Source of the DNA: Oligoflexia bacterium
GTDB lineage: Bacteria; Bdellovibrionota; Bacteriovoracia; Bacteriovoracales; Bacteriovoracaceae
NCBI GenBank assembly: GCA_015231325.1
Contig: JADGBS010000012.1
Span: 1 to 39,239 of the forward strand
DNA length: 39,239 nucleotides
Direction of reading: 5' to 3'
Shown: positions 8,213 through 16,694 of the stretch, one piece after another
Position numbering within the stretch: the first letter of the stretch is position 1
How the letters are laid out: each line of letters starts with the position of its first letter
Made by a program: the position numbers and the translations under genes
The notes under the pieces: model-generated
Database searches by the model: none
Seen by the model: the letters and a program-made list of their open reading frames with translations, nothing else
Told to the model about the DNA's origin: nothing

Positions 8213-9367
8213 TTATTCGTGTTGAAGCATTTCTGCAGCAGCGATGGCGCAACTGCGATTTTTACTGATCCCCGCTCTTCCGTGGATTACAAAGTAAGGG
8301 GTGCCAACCTGGCAGGCGCAGGCGGTCGCGGGATACCAGCTGGCAAGATCGCTCATAAGGACACTCATTGCGGGTACGGAAGTGATATAAGGAGAGATCA
8401 ATTGTAAAAAACCTGCTTGACCGGAGGGAAGTGGTTCTAATGTTTTTAGGTCACGAATAAGGACTCGGGACCAAACCGGAATGTGAAAATGATGGTGCTC
8501 ACATTCAATGTAAGGAATGCAATGTTCGACCGAACCGAAACCATCGCGTATGCGGGAATTGGGTATTCCTAGCCATTCTTCTATAGAGGCATACAACTCC
8601 TCTTTGCTAATTGTTTCATTGCTATGTCCTTTTAGTCCTCCGCCCAAAAATACTAAAGATTCGGAAGGTAATTGATAACGAGGGGAGTTTAATTCTTTCA
8701 TCCGTTTTAGCATGAAGTAGAGAAACGCAGGAAATCCTAATATGCGTACAGGAATCCCCTCGTGCGCATATTCCGCGATAGCATGAATGCTACCAGACCA
8801 GTCAAAACGATATTCACCATTGCCGATATGTTTCAATGCATGGGTAACACGTTTTGTTGGAGCATATTTACAAAGATAGTTATCTGTGTATGCTGTTCCT
8901 AATGTTTTGTCGACTTGTGGTTCGTAGGCAAATAGTAAATAATTACAAGGATTGTTAGGTGTTATCCACCCATAATATTTAAAGATGCGATCAACCATCT
9001 TCTGTGCCGATTCTATAGACCAACGGTCAAAAAACATTTGTGATTTTTGACCAGTAGTTCCTGAAGAGGTTAGATGCATAAACACCTCTTCTTTCGGAAT
9101 ACTCAATAATGAATGTCGTTTAAAAAAATTTGCCAAGATATATGGAATTTTTTCCAAATTACCATTATAGCGCCCGCTTTGGCAGTCACTTTGGCAGCTG
9201 CTATTTTTTAGCAGCTCATCGAAAAATGGTAAGGCGCGGCGATGTAGTTCTAGATTTTCTGCCATCGCTTGCTTGAAAAGCAACTCCATTTCACTGCTGT
9301 AGTAATCTTTATATGGGTCCTCTATTGCGCAAAGTTTTTGAATATAACTACTGACGTAATTGCTCAT
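8213..9367 (-). CDS. luxE: LuxE-type acyl-protein synthetase
   Basis: A 384-residue protein of the usual LuxE length. It carries the adenylate-forming loop LTSSGTTGQ, followed by the family block with YEPQVDKTLGTAYTDNYL and a FGSVEHCIPYIECEHHHFHIP segment. Near the C terminus GRAGISKNRSCAIAAAEML contains Cys373, the position of the Cys that receives the acyl group in characterised LuxE proteins. LuxE activates a fatty acid with ATP, loads it on this Cys and passes it to LuxC for reduction. The ATG at 9367 has GGAGAG upstream. It is the first gene of the four-gene - strand operon, and the 272-bp gap to the divergent phosphatase gene must hold its promoter. No luxA, luxB or luxD is seen nearby, so light production is not implied. 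Confidence 0.9.
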   Translation of the reverse strand: MSNYVSSYIQKLCAIEDPYKDYYSSEMELLFKQAMAENLELHRRALPFFDELLKNSSCQSDCQSGRYNGNLEKIPYILANFFKRHSLLSIPKEEVFMHLTSSGTTGQKSQMFFDRWSIESAQKMVDRIFKYYGWITPNNPCNYLLFAYEPQVDKTLGTAYTDNYLCKYAPTKRVTHALKHIGNGEYRFDWSGSIHAIAEYAHEGIPVRILGFPAFLYFMLKRMKELNSPRYQLPSESLVFLGGGLKGHSNETISKEELYASIEEWLGIPNSRIRDGFGSVEHCIPYIECEHHHFHIPVWSRVLIRDLKTLEPLPSGQAGFLQLISPYITSVPAMSVLMSDLASWYPATACACQVGTPYFVIHGRAGISKNRSCAIAAAEMLQHE

Positions 9368-9513
9368 AATTGTTATTGCTCTCCATTCACGATGGCCCGG
9401 TCAACTTAGTCAGGGGATCTTAAATGAAATTGGTTTTTTACCATAGGATATTTTTTGTGTTTCATGTTTTTAGGGTTAATTGGCAAGGTCGGTAGGCAAA
9501 ATTTACGCATATA

Positions 9514-9530
9514 TTTCGTTAGAAACGAAA
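9514..9530. promoter_or_regulatory. 7-bp inverted repeat in the luxE/phosphatase divergent region
   Basis: TTTCGTT and AACGAAA flank a 3-bp centre. It lies between the two divergent genes and could be an operator for either one or a small hairpin. There is no further evidence for a bound regulator. Confidence 0.35.
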
Positions 9531-9577
9531 ATCCTTGGTGTTTTTCCTTGAACAGCACAACTATCGCCTAAGGCCTA

Positions 9578-9583
9578 TATAAT
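9578..9583 (+). promoter_or_regulatory. Possible -10 box for the phosphatase gene
   Basis: A perfect TATAAT lies 56 bases before the ATG at 9640. The only TTGA-like -35 (TTGAAC, 9548-9553) is 24 bases upstream, which is too far, so the assignment rests on the -10 alone. Confidence 0.4.
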
Positions 9584-9639
9584 GCGGTTTTTGGTGGCGA
9601 GATCACAAATTATGAATTACAAATATTTAGGAGTTGATT

Positions 9640-10629
9640 ATGCCTTCGGTATCGATTTGCTTATTGTTAGCAACACTAACATTATTTTCTACATCGTCAT
9701 TTCTTGGGGCCTTTGCTAGCAGTGGTTCACGTAGTCCAAGTAGTTCAAGTAGTTCAAGTAGTTCAAGTGATTCTTTAGAATCAAGCACACAAGACCGAGA
9801 TGCACTGCAACAGTTGATGAAAGTTTTATTTGATAGAAGATTAGTGGTTTCCAGCGCATGCAGAGATAATCAAAATTTAAATTTTGGGGTGATTGTTGCT
9901 AATCCCTATTTCAAAATTTATCGCTCCTCTGCGTTGGGAAATTTGGGGGTGGCAGATTTAGAGATGCATTTACAAAACCCTAATGATTTGCCACGTACCA
10001 TAGTCTACTTAAATCGTTGTGGGTATCAAAATGACGACCCCCTAATTGTAGCAAAAGAGAGGGGAATACAGTTGTTCAAAGGTCTTAGCAATAAACCGCA
10101 CTATATGGCCGGAAATTATGCAGAAGAAGAAAAAAATAATAATTTTTTTCCTCGATCTCGAATTGTTTACAATTTTATTCATCCGCATGGTACCTCAGGT
10201 TATGCCGGATACAATGTATATTTGAGCGAACATAATCCCCTACACGATTTGTTGGTCGCTTATGATTTCGGTGAGCGGGATAAAGGTATACGCGGTGGAA
10301 GAGATGGATTGTATAACGTTTTGGAAAGGATATTGTTGGGACAAGTGGATGGCCCAGTGCTGTTTCACTGCAAAGGCGGAATTCATAGAACTGGAATGGC
10401 AGCGCTGGCCATTCGTTATCTGCAAGGTAATGCCTGGATTGCGCCGTTTGCGGCCGTAAAACTGCATGCCAAGAGAGATAAATTTTTTCCGAGGTGCAAA
10501 ATCCTGCAGAATATGAGTACTTTACTCATAACCCTTTACAATTTCGTACTGAAAATATTCAGGCAATCGCCGAACTTAGTAATGACCATCGATTTAGATG
10601 TATTCGTAAGGCCCTTGCTCCTTATTTGA
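9640..10629 (+). CDS. Exported Cys-based (tyrosine/dual-specificity type) phosphatase, 5' part of a frameshifted gene
   Basis: The start is the ATG at 9640, six bases after AGGAG (9629-9633); an in-frame TTG at 9634 overlaps that SD and is rejected. Residues about 1-28 are a signal peptide ending near GAFAS, followed by a Ser tract from a 9-bp repeat. The catalytic loop HCKGGIHRTG gives Cys244 and Arg250, the CX5R signature of PTP-superfamily phosphatases, with YDFGERDKG and a YNVLERIL helix before it. The substrate (protein, inositol phosphate or other) is unknown. After residue about 283 the reading frame leaves the conserved-looking path: the last 45 or so residues and the stop at 10629 are probably out-of-frame sequence, and the true continuation is the next entry, in the -1 frame, after a T6 run at 10483-10488. 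The gene may be inactivated, phase-variable or mis-sequenced. Confidence 0.8.
   Translation: MPSVSICLLLATLTLFSTSSFLGAFASSGSRSPSSSSSSSSSSDSLESSTQDRDALQQLMKVLFDRRLVVSSACRDNQNLNFGVIVANPYFKIYRSSALGNLGVADLEMHLQNPNDLPRTIVYLNRCGYQNDDPLIVAKERGIQLFKGLSNKPHYMAGNYAEEEKNNNFFPRSRIVYNFIHPHGTSGYAGYNVYLSEHNPLHDLLVAYDFGERDKGIRGGRDGLYNVLERILLGQVDGPVLFHCKGGIHRTGMAALAIRYLQGNAWIAPFAAVKLHAKRDKFFPRCKILQNMSTLLITLYNFVLKIFRQSPNLVMTIDLDVFVRPLLLI
9730..9768 (+). repeat. 9-bp tandem repeat encoding poly-Ser in the phosphatase
   Basis: Three exact AGTAGTTCA units (9739-9765) flanked by degenerate copies encode a run of Ser just after the signal peptide. Confidence 0.9.
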
Positions 10630-11300
10630 ATTTTTTCAACCACGAAAACCCTTTTTGTAAAGGGCCGCAAGGGCGTACACCGGCGATTGGCCCTGTTCCA
10701 GTGGATATGATTAGCACCGCCGCAGTTAATGCGGGGTTACTACCACCAGGGGCAGAGTTTATTAATTTTCTGGGGAGATCCTTGGAGGAGTGTAGATACA
10801 CTTTCGAACAAGAAACTTTGATAAAAAAGGATCTAGATTTGATTGACAGTATTTTGAGAGATAGCGACGAAAATTTGGTAAGGGTAGATGATCGAGGAGA
10901 GTTGGTGCCTGCTAAAATTTCACCTGTACCGTTGCAAGTATCTTTACAATTGGCCAATGTTAAAAAGCGTCTTAGCAAGATGCTTGGTTGGACGCCAGGG
11001 TCTTCGCTTGCTTCAGAAATGGGGGGGGATCAACAACCAAATGTCAATGAGGAGGAAATTTTAAAGGTGGCAAATAAGCTCTCTGCAATTTATGGACAAA
11101 TCAGAGTTTATCAAAAGTTGTTACACAAGTTGACCACTATTTTTGCAGAAAAAAGTTATATAAACCAGGAGTTGAAAGCTGCGGGGATTGAGGAGTTGGT
11201 TGGGTCTTTGATGCTTGGATATAATAATATGTTAGAAAAAATTAAGGTACGCGATACTGCCCTTTATCGAAAAGTAGTCAAATTGAATCAAGTTTATTAA
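10482..11300 (+). CDS. C-terminal part of the frameshifted phosphatase gene
   Basis: The frame is open from 10482 and a GTG at 10494 is the first possible start, but no proper ribosome binding site precedes it. The first residues (SEVQNPAEYEYFTHNP) read as a natural continuation of the phosphatase domain after a -1 shift in the T6 tract at 10483-10488. The following roughly 240 residues are mostly helical and charged, with a long segment after the GAEFINFLGRSLEE motif, and end at 11300. Joined, the protein would be about 550 residues. I recognise no separate family. It is most likely the downstream half of one gene rather than an independent gene. Confidence 0.6.
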   Translation: MFSEVQNPAEYEYFTHNPLQFRTENIQAIAELSNDHRFRCIRKALAPYLNFFNHENPFCKGPQGRTPAIGPVPVDMISTAAVNAGLLPPGAEFINFLGRSLEECRYTFEQETLIKKDLDLIDSILRDSDENLVRVDDRGELVPAKISPVPLQVSLQLANVKKRLSKMLGWTPGSSLASEMGGDQQPNVNEEEILKVANKLSAIYGQIRVYQKLLHKLTTIFAEKSYINQELKAAGIEELVGSLMLGYNNMLEKIKVRDTALYRKVVKLNQVY

Positions 11301-11535
11301 CTCCAACTCTGCGACAGCTTAATTCTACTTAATAATACCGATTCGCTATGATAAAAAAAATGGCCAAAATGTATTATTTGTCATTCAATATAAGTTTCAG
11401 CAATGCTATCGTAAACCAAATTACGGATTTTCGCAGATTACGACCTAGTGTTTTTTGGCATATTTTCTCTGAAGTGAAATCAAGCAGACTCAGGTTAAAT
11501 TTGGTGAAAGTTGTATTGTTGGAGTGAGTGGTGAC
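11301..11535. other. Spacer before the GH81 gene, nothing clear
   Basis: AT-rich sequence with no supported ORF. It ends where the 15-bp tandem repeat starts. A promoter for the glucanase should lie here, but no convincing -35/-10 pair was found. Confidence 0.4.
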
Positions 11536-11593
11536 GGGTGAGTAATAATGGGGTGGGTAATAACGGGGTGAATAATAACGGAGTGATAACAAC
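11536..11593 (+). repeat. 15-bp tandem repeat in the leader of the glucanase gene
   Basis: Units GGGTGAGTAATAATG, GGGTGGGTAATAACG, GGGTGAATAATAACG and a final degenerate GAGTGATAACAAC run directly into the ATG at 11594. The last unit supplies the GGAG ribosome binding site. Each copy carries a similar purine-rich GGGTG, so a copy-number change would alter the leader and could affect expression. Confidence 0.9.
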
Positions 11594-14287
11594 ATGAAAT
11601 TATCTTATCAATTGCAAAGAAAGCTTGATTTTCGGGGTCTGTGCGTGGCGACCCTGAGATTGGCACTGACCACAATGATCTCCATTGTCACCTTTTCCTT
11701 TTTTCTTTTTTCCTCAAACGCATTGTTATTTGCCGCGTTTGCGCCTGATGGAGTGATTGGTTCTCAGGATAATAACGCTCCCGGTTTTCAATACCGGAAG
11801 CCGATTAACAAAGTGCGGGCCCTGAGTGGTCCAACACCATCTAATGATTGGTGGACTGGTCTTTTAGTTAGGGATGATCAGATTACAGTCAGTCCTTACC
11901 CCCTAGTTTTGGGTTTTTGCAAGAACCAATTCCCTGCAGAGCAGGATGGCTGGGCATTGGCGGTATCCTTTAAAGGGAAGGGGGAAGTGCAGGAAAGAAG
12001 TGGTGGCCCGATCGTTGGATATAATAAAGTTAATTGGAAAGTTGGATCTCCAGTACAATTTGATTTTTTGATATGGAATGAGCGATTAGAAAAGGGGAGC
12101 ACTACTAGCAAATTGAGTGATTTTGGTGATTGGCATGTAAAAGTAGAAACCAGCGATAACTCTGGACATGCCATGTATTCCACTTTTGCAGCGGGAAGTC
12201 CCTTCGTTTATAACGAATTCATCAATGGTAATCCACGGATAAATTTCAACAACTATGGTGTGGATATTCGTTTTTACACGAAAGATGGAAAAAGAGTTTT
12301 AAATGATCCAAATAATCTGAGAGGAGTACACATTGGTGATCATCTCATTGTTAGATTGTTACATCCTGTGAATCAATCACCACGATGGTTTGGTTTTTTT
12401 GCTGCAGAAAAAACTGAGTGGCAGCGATTGGACTGGACCAAAATGGTTATAAAACTTCGAGGTAAAGATAATATTGGTCTATCTTTGCCCTTGGATTCGC
12501 CGTTGGCATCACCATCTCCGTTGCCGTCGCTATTAGATGCATCATCGAACTACTTATCGATGGCGGTGATTAACGGATTGGAGGACGCAGAGCTTTTCTA
12601 CGAACATGCTTACAACAAAATTGTTGCAACTAAGGCCACCTATTCTTATAACGAGGAGCAGGCCACCCTCACTACCAAATATGAAATAACTACTTCCTCC
12701 TTGCGTGGGGCACAGCAATATGCGGACAATCCCCCCACATTGACTACTTTATTTCCTCACCAGTATAAGCATTTGAGTGCATCCTCAAAATTGGGACTTC
12801 ACCCACAAGGATCTGCGGAACAAGGAGTTTTGGAAGACCGATATTATCAAACCATTAGAGGCAAATTGAAATTATTTCGTGGAAATTCATTCAGTACTGT
12901 TTTAAGAAATCATGGGATTTTACCTTTTTTTAATGCTCCATTAAAATCCACGGGCTATCGTACTGCTGAGGCCATCAAGTATTTGCAAGATGAACAATAC
13001 GTAAAGGACTATTATAACGTTGATAGCTATGGAGGAGGAAAGGCACTGTTAAGAATTGCCGAGATGATTGAAATTGCAGATAAACTTGGAAATCCTTTGA
13101 TCATTCCATACGGGGGAGGGACAGCGTACCGCTCCAAAGATGCTTTTATTACAAGTCTCTATAATGAATTTGCTGATTGGTTTACCTATTCTCCAGGTAA
13201 GGAGAAAACCTGGTGGGACGGAATTCCTCATCATTTTATGACCTACTTCGCTCCAGAGAACGGTAATTTTGGACATTTGGTAGGTTGGCGTGCAGGTTTT
13301 GGTACTCAAGCACTAAATGACATGCATTTTCATTTTGGGTACTGGATTCACGCCGCATCTATTTTGGCCAGACATCATCCGACTTTTGTTCGTGATTATG
13401 GGTGGGCGATCGAAGAAATAATTCGTAATATCGCTTCTCCTTATCGTAGTGATAATAAGTATCCCTACCTGCGGTATTTTTCCCCTTACATGGGCAGGAG
13501 CTATGCTAGCGGTTATTACTGGGATGATAACTACATGGGGAATGATCAGGAGTCCACCTCCGAAGCTATGAATGCCTGGGCCGGAGTTTATCTTTGGGGT
13601 TTGGCCACCAACAACAAGCTTTATCGGGATTTGGGTCTCTATCTTTACTGGACTGAAAAGAGCGCAATTGATGAATATTGGTTGGATGTAGATAGGGAGA
13701 CACTACATCCTGACTACCCTTACGCTCACGCAGTAATATTGCGTGATACCGCTTATGACTTTAATACCTTTTGGGGTAGCAGGGAAATAGAAGAGTTATA
13801 TGGAATTCAGATGTTGCCGATTACTCCCGCTACTTTGTATTTGGGGTTAAATCAGAATTATGCCAAACGTTTCTGGAAGCAAATGACAGACATTAATAGA
13901 GGGATAAATGGTAAGGATTTTGATGCTTGGGATGGAATTTTGTTGCGTTTTTGGGCACTTATCGATCCGCAGGCAGCAATTAGGAGTTTCCAATTTGGAA
14001 AACGTTATGGGCCGCCAGGAGCAGACTGGACCCCGATTCAAGATCATGAAACTTGGACTGGTGCTTACTTCTTTTTGCATAATATGAATATGCTAGGCGC
14101 GCCTTCGACGGAAGTATATGCAGACGCTCCTTCATATGGTGTTTTTAAGAAAGAAGAAATCTTTACCTTCGTAGGCTATAACCCTGATCCACATGAACCC
14201 CTTACCATTAATTTCAAGAACGCCGATGGTTGTGTGATTTATAGTATGAAAGACATCCCACCATTAAGTGTTTTATATTCTCGTTAA
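11594..14287 (+). CDS. Secreted glycoside hydrolase family 81 endo-1,3-beta-glucanase
   Basis: An 897-residue protein with a long N-region and hydrophobic signal segment (about 20-50, likely cut near LFAAFA). GH81 enzymes cleave internal 1,3-beta-glucan bonds (laminarin, curdlan, fungal and algal walls) by inversion. The beta-sandwich start is visible as PTPSNDWWTGLL followed by SPYPLVL. The catalytic half has LNDMHFHFGYWIH with Asp576 (matching the proposed acid, Asp466, of the Bacillus halodurans enzyme) and GNDQESTSEAMNAWAG with Glu653 and Glu657 (matching the catalytic base region). The Asp-to-Glu spacing of 77 agrees with the family. Length is full for a catalytic GH81 protein without binding modules. 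It stands alone in its unit; the GGAG site is 10 bases before the ATG. The role is probably feeding on glucan or attacking eukaryotic cell walls. Confidence 0.93.
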   Translation: MKLSYQLQRKLDFRGLCVATLRLALTTMISIVTFSFFLFSSNALLFAAFAPDGVIGSQDNNAPGFQYRKPINKVRALSGPTPSNDWWTGLLVRDDQITVSPYPLVLGFCKNQFPAEQDGWALAVSFKGKGEVQERSGGPIVGYNKVNWKVGSPVQFDFLIWNERLEKGSTTSKLSDFGDWHVKVETSDNSGHAMYSTFAAGSPFVYNEFINGNPRINFNNYGVDIRFYTKDGKRVLNDPNNLRGVHIGDHLIVRLLHPVNQSPRWFGFFAAEKTEWQRLDWTKMVIKLRGKDNIGLSLPLDSPLASPSPLPSLLDASSNYLSMAVINGLEDAELFYEHAYNKIVATKATYSYNEEQATLTTKYEITTSSLRGAQQYADNPPTLTTLFPHQYKHLSASSKLGLHPQGSAEQGVLEDRYYQTIRGKLKLFRGNSFSTVLRNHGILPFFNAPLKSTGYRTAEAIKYLQDEQYVKDYYNVDSYGGGKALLRIAEMIEIADKLGNPLIIPYGGGTAYRSKDAFITSLYNEFADWFTYSPGKEKTWWDGIPHHFMTYFAPENGNFGHLVGWRAGFGTQALNDMHFHFGYWIHAASILARHHPTFVRDYGWAIEEIIRNIASPYRSDNKYPYLRYFSPYMGRSYASGYYWDDNYMGNDQESTSEAMNAWAGVYLWGLATNNKLYRDLGLYLYWTEKSAIDEYWLDVDRETLHPDYPYAHAVILRDTAYDFNTFWGSREIEELYGIQMLPITPATLYLGLNQNYAKRFWKQMTDINRGINGKDFDAWDGILLRFWALIDPQAAIRSFQFGKRYGPPGADWTPIQDHETWTGAYFFLHNMNMLGAPSTEVYADAPSYGVFKKEEIFTFVGYNPDPHEPLTINFKNADGCVIYSMKDIPPLSVLYSR

Positions 14288-14353
14288 TTATTTTCAGGGA
14301 AGTCGTCACCTTTTTCCCGCATCCCTTCTGTGTCGTTTCCTATGTAAATTAAA

Positions 14354-14367
14354 TGTAAAATTTTACA
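14354..14367. promoter_or_regulatory. 14-bp perfect palindrome upstream of the nitronate monooxygenase gene
   Basis: TGTAAAATTTTACA lies 129 bases before the ATG at 14496. Its symmetry and AT-rich centre are those of a dimeric repressor site, but no regulator is identified. Confidence 0.35.
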
Positions 14368-14375
14368 GAACACCG

Positions 14376-14402
14376 ACTTTGGATGGTCCATTCGTCCAAA
14401 GT
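14376..14402. terminator. Inverted repeat downstream of the glucanase gene
   Basis: Arms ACTTTGGA and TCCAAAGT (8 bp, perfect) surround an 11-base loop about 90 bases after the glucanase stop. There is no T-run after it, so it may be a weak terminator, or an operator of the next gene. Confidence 0.35.
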
Positions 14403-14495
14403 TCATGTACATTGATATTGTGATACTGTGCTTAGATCATGCCTAGCGTCATGTACGCGTGATATTGGAAAATAACGAAGAAAAAGAGGTGCCTG

Positions 14496-15590
14496 ATGTT
14501 ATCTCGAAGTACATTACCGTCGCTAATAATAAAAAATAAGATCGTAAAATATCCCATTGTCCAGGGTGGAATGGGGATCGGTGTCTCTAATTTTAGACTG
14601 GCGGGCAGCGTAAGTAGAGAGGGAGGTCTTGGGGTTATCTCCAGTGCTGCCTTAGATCGGGTAGTATCAACCCGGATTGGTTCCCCCTTTAACGCAAGAG
14701 AGGCGGCCGCACGGGAAGTGCGCGACGCTAGAGAAATTGCACCGACGGGAATTATTGGCATCAACATCATGGTTGCAGTGGTGGAACAGTATGCCGATTC
14801 GATATTAGGGGCAATGGACGGAGGCGTAGATGTGATTATTAGTGGAGCAGGTCTTCCTCTTAAATTGCCTTTGGTTGTGGCAACTCATCCGCGCCGAGAT
14901 GAGGTAGCGCTGATCCCCATAGTTTCTTCAGGGCGTGCATTGAAAATAATCATAAAAAAATGGGGCCGGCACAATTGTGTTCCAGATGCAGTAGTAGTCG
15001 AAGGACCACTTGCCGGAGGACATATTGGTTGGAGTAGCAAAAATGAGGCATGTGCGACTGAAAATTGCTTGGAAAATTTAGTGACAGATGTTTTACGCAC
15101 ATTAGAAGAAGAGAATTTAAAAATTCCGGTTATTGCGGCCGGAGGCATTTATTCCCATCAGGACATCAAAAAATTTATTGCCATGGGTTGTAGTGGAGTG
15201 CAGATGGGAACGCGCTTTTTGGCGACAGTTGAGTCAGGTGCCAGCGAAGAATATAAACAGCAGGTGGTGGCATGCTCTGAAAGGGATATTTATTTGGCAG
15301 ATACTCCCGGATCACCATGTAAATTATTGTTTAGGGTTATTAAAAACTGTCCGTTTTATATGCAAGCGCTGAAACAAGAACGCTCACCTAAGTGTGATAA
15401 AGGATATCTGTTAATTGATGGTAAATGTGCTGCAAAAGATTCTTTTGAAAGTTTTTGTATTTGCAATGGACTTCTTTCCTCGGCGAACACTAGTACTAGT
15501 AACGGAGAAGGGTTGTATACCGTAGGGGCGAACGCTTTTATGGTTGATAAAATCTTGCCTGTTAAAACGTTGATGGAAGAACTTGTCTGA
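14496..15590 (+). CDS. Nitronate monooxygenase family FMN enzyme (FabK/2-nitropropane dioxygenase type)
   Basis: A TIM-barrel flavoprotein of 364 residues. It starts with IVQGGMGIGVSNFRLAG, the FMN-phosphate-side motif of the family. It contains VVVEGPLAGGHIGW with the conserved His, and AAGGIYSHQDIKKFIAMGCSGVQMGTRFLAT, the second FMN-binding block. Family members oxidise alkyl nitronates or, in the FabK branch, reduce enoyl-ACP; the two cannot be told apart here. A C-terminal Cys cluster (SPKCDKG, DGKCAA, FCICNG) is also seen in FabK-like relatives. The ATG at 14496 follows GAGGTG. The gene is convergent with the oxidoreductase gene and shares a terminator with it at 15603-15624. If FabK-like, it could be linked to fatty acid supply for the LuxE/LuxC operon or the ACP, but they are far apart. 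Confidence 0.85.
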   Translation: MLSRSTLPSLIIKNKIVKYPIVQGGMGIGVSNFRLAGSVSREGGLGVISSAALDRVVSTRIGSPFNAREAAAREVRDAREIAPTGIIGINIMVAVVEQYADSILGAMDGGVDVIISGAGLPLKLPLVVATHPRRDEVALIPIVSSGRALKIIIKKWGRHNCVPDAVVVEGPLAGGHIGWSSKNEACATENCLENLVTDVLRTLEEENLKIPVIAAGGIYSHQDIKKFIAMGCSGVQMGTRFLATVESGASEEYKQQVVACSERDIYLADTPGSPCKLLFRVIKNCPFYMQALKQERSPKCDKGYLLIDGKCAAKDSFESFCICNGLLSSANTSTSNGEGLYTVGANAFMVDKILPVKTLMEELV

Positions 15591-15602
15591 AACATTAATG
15601 TG

Positions 15603-15624
15603 AAACATTAATGCTTAATGTTTT
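15603..15624. terminator. Bidirectional terminator hairpin
   Basis: AAACATTAA and TTAATGTTT form a 9-bp stem around TGC, flanked by A and T residues on either side, between two convergent genes. The right arm includes the stop codon of the - strand gene. A second copy of AAACATTAATG lies just upstream (15590-15600). Confidence 0.65.
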
Positions 15625-16640
15625 AGCCTAAATTCGCTCATATGTACCTGTCGCTTTTCATGGCATGAAATCTTTGCGGCGATGGCCATTTCTAGCGCGA
15701 TCAGCGCGTCAGTACCTCCCACAGAAATAGGGCGATTTGGCGACAAAATCGAAGAACAAAAATCTCTCAATTCCCGCGCATAGGACAATATATAGCGCTC
15801 ATTAAAAAAATCTACAGGTCCTGATCCTTGAACACCCTCCCGATTATGGTAGCGATGAGTTTCTACGAGTTCGTTTTGCATCTCCAGCATTCCCTTGTCA
15901 CCAAATATTTCCATCCTGTGGTCGAAGCCGTAGTCTGATTTCCTGGAATTGTCGATGACGGCGAAACCGCCACCTTCGAAGGTCAAAGTGACGAGCGCAG
16001 TGTCGTAATCGGAGATAGATGCCAGTGAAGGATCCCATAATCTATCTGCCAAAGCAAATACGCTTTCAACTTCACGCCCCATCATAAAACGACACATATC
16101 TAAATCTTGGATACTCATGTCAAGAAAAATTCCCCCTGATGATTCTAGATATTTTTTTGATGGGATGGAGGTTTCTCTACTAGTGGTTTTGACTAGATGT
16201 ATCCTTCCAATTTTTTGGGCATTGATCATAGAGTAGATTTTGTAGCAGTTAGGATTGAAACGGCGATTAAAACCGATCATCAATTTCACATTATTGTCTC
16301 TTACAGATTTCAATGCGATTTTGGTTTTTTCTATTGATAGATCTATTGGTCGTTCACAAAAAATCGCTTTCTTTGCCTGAGCAGCGGCGAGAATTATTTC
16401 TGCATGAGTATTAGTGGGAGTGGCAATTACTACAGCGTCAACCTCAGTGGTTGCTAATAGTTGATGAAAATCTGTAAACTTATATTTGACTTGTTGCGCT
16501 GTAAGGTTACCAGAGATGTTCTGTTCATTTGCATCGGCAACCGCGATAACCTGCGCTTCTGGAATGCGGTTACTTATGTTACTGAGATGGATTATTCCAA
16601 TGCGACCGAGTCCAATAATTCCAAAATTTATTCTTTTCAT
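15615..16640 (-). CDS. Gfo/Idh/MocA oxidoreductase, inositol-2-dehydrogenase-like with altered active site
   Basis: The N-terminal Rossmann fold shows FGIIGLGRIGIIH and AVVIATPTNTHAE. The rest follows the IolG (myo-inositol 2-dehydrogenase) subgroup: GFNRRFNP, SSGGIFLDMSIQDLDMCRFMMG, IFGDKGMLEM and FFNERYILSYARELRDF. Length (341) is normal. In IolG the catalytic Lys sits in an EKP motif (Lys97 in Bacillus subtilis) and works with an Asp and a His in DxxxH. Here the motif is CERP with Arg97, and DMSIQ has Gln178 where His is expected (Asp174 is kept). NAD(P) binding should persist; classical alcohol oxidation is doubtful. The ATG has AAAGG upstream. It follows the small unknown gene by 54 bp and is probably in its operon. 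Confidence 0.85.
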   Translation of the reverse strand: MKRINFGIIGLGRIGIIHLSNISNRIPEAQVIAVADANEQNISGNLTAQQVKYKFTDFHQLLATTEVDAVVIATPTNTHAEIILAAAQAKKAIFCERPIDLSIEKTKIALKSVRDNNVKLMIGFNRRFNPNCYKIYSMINAQKIGRIHLVKTTSRETSIPSKKYLESSGGIFLDMSIQDLDMCRFMMGREVESVFALADRLWDPSLASISDYDTALVTLTFEGGGFAVIDNSRKSDYGFDHRMEIFGDKGMLEMQNELVETHRYHNREGVQGSGPVDFFNERYILSYARELRDFCSSILSPNRPISVGGTDALIALEMAIAAKISCHEKRQVHMSEFRLKH

Positions 16641-16694
16641 GATCTAACCTTTAACAAGAAAAAGGTTTGTTGAGTATTTGTGTCTGCCAGGTGG

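Noticed and set aside
5446..9367. A bioluminescence (lux) operon
   Set aside because: LuxE- and LuxC-like proteins are present, but no luxA, luxB, luxD or luxG was found and the LuxC is fused to a PaaK-like domain, so only fatty acid activation/reduction is supported.
9634..9639. TTG start for the phosphatase
   Set aside because: It overlaps the AGGAG that properly serves the ATG at 9640.
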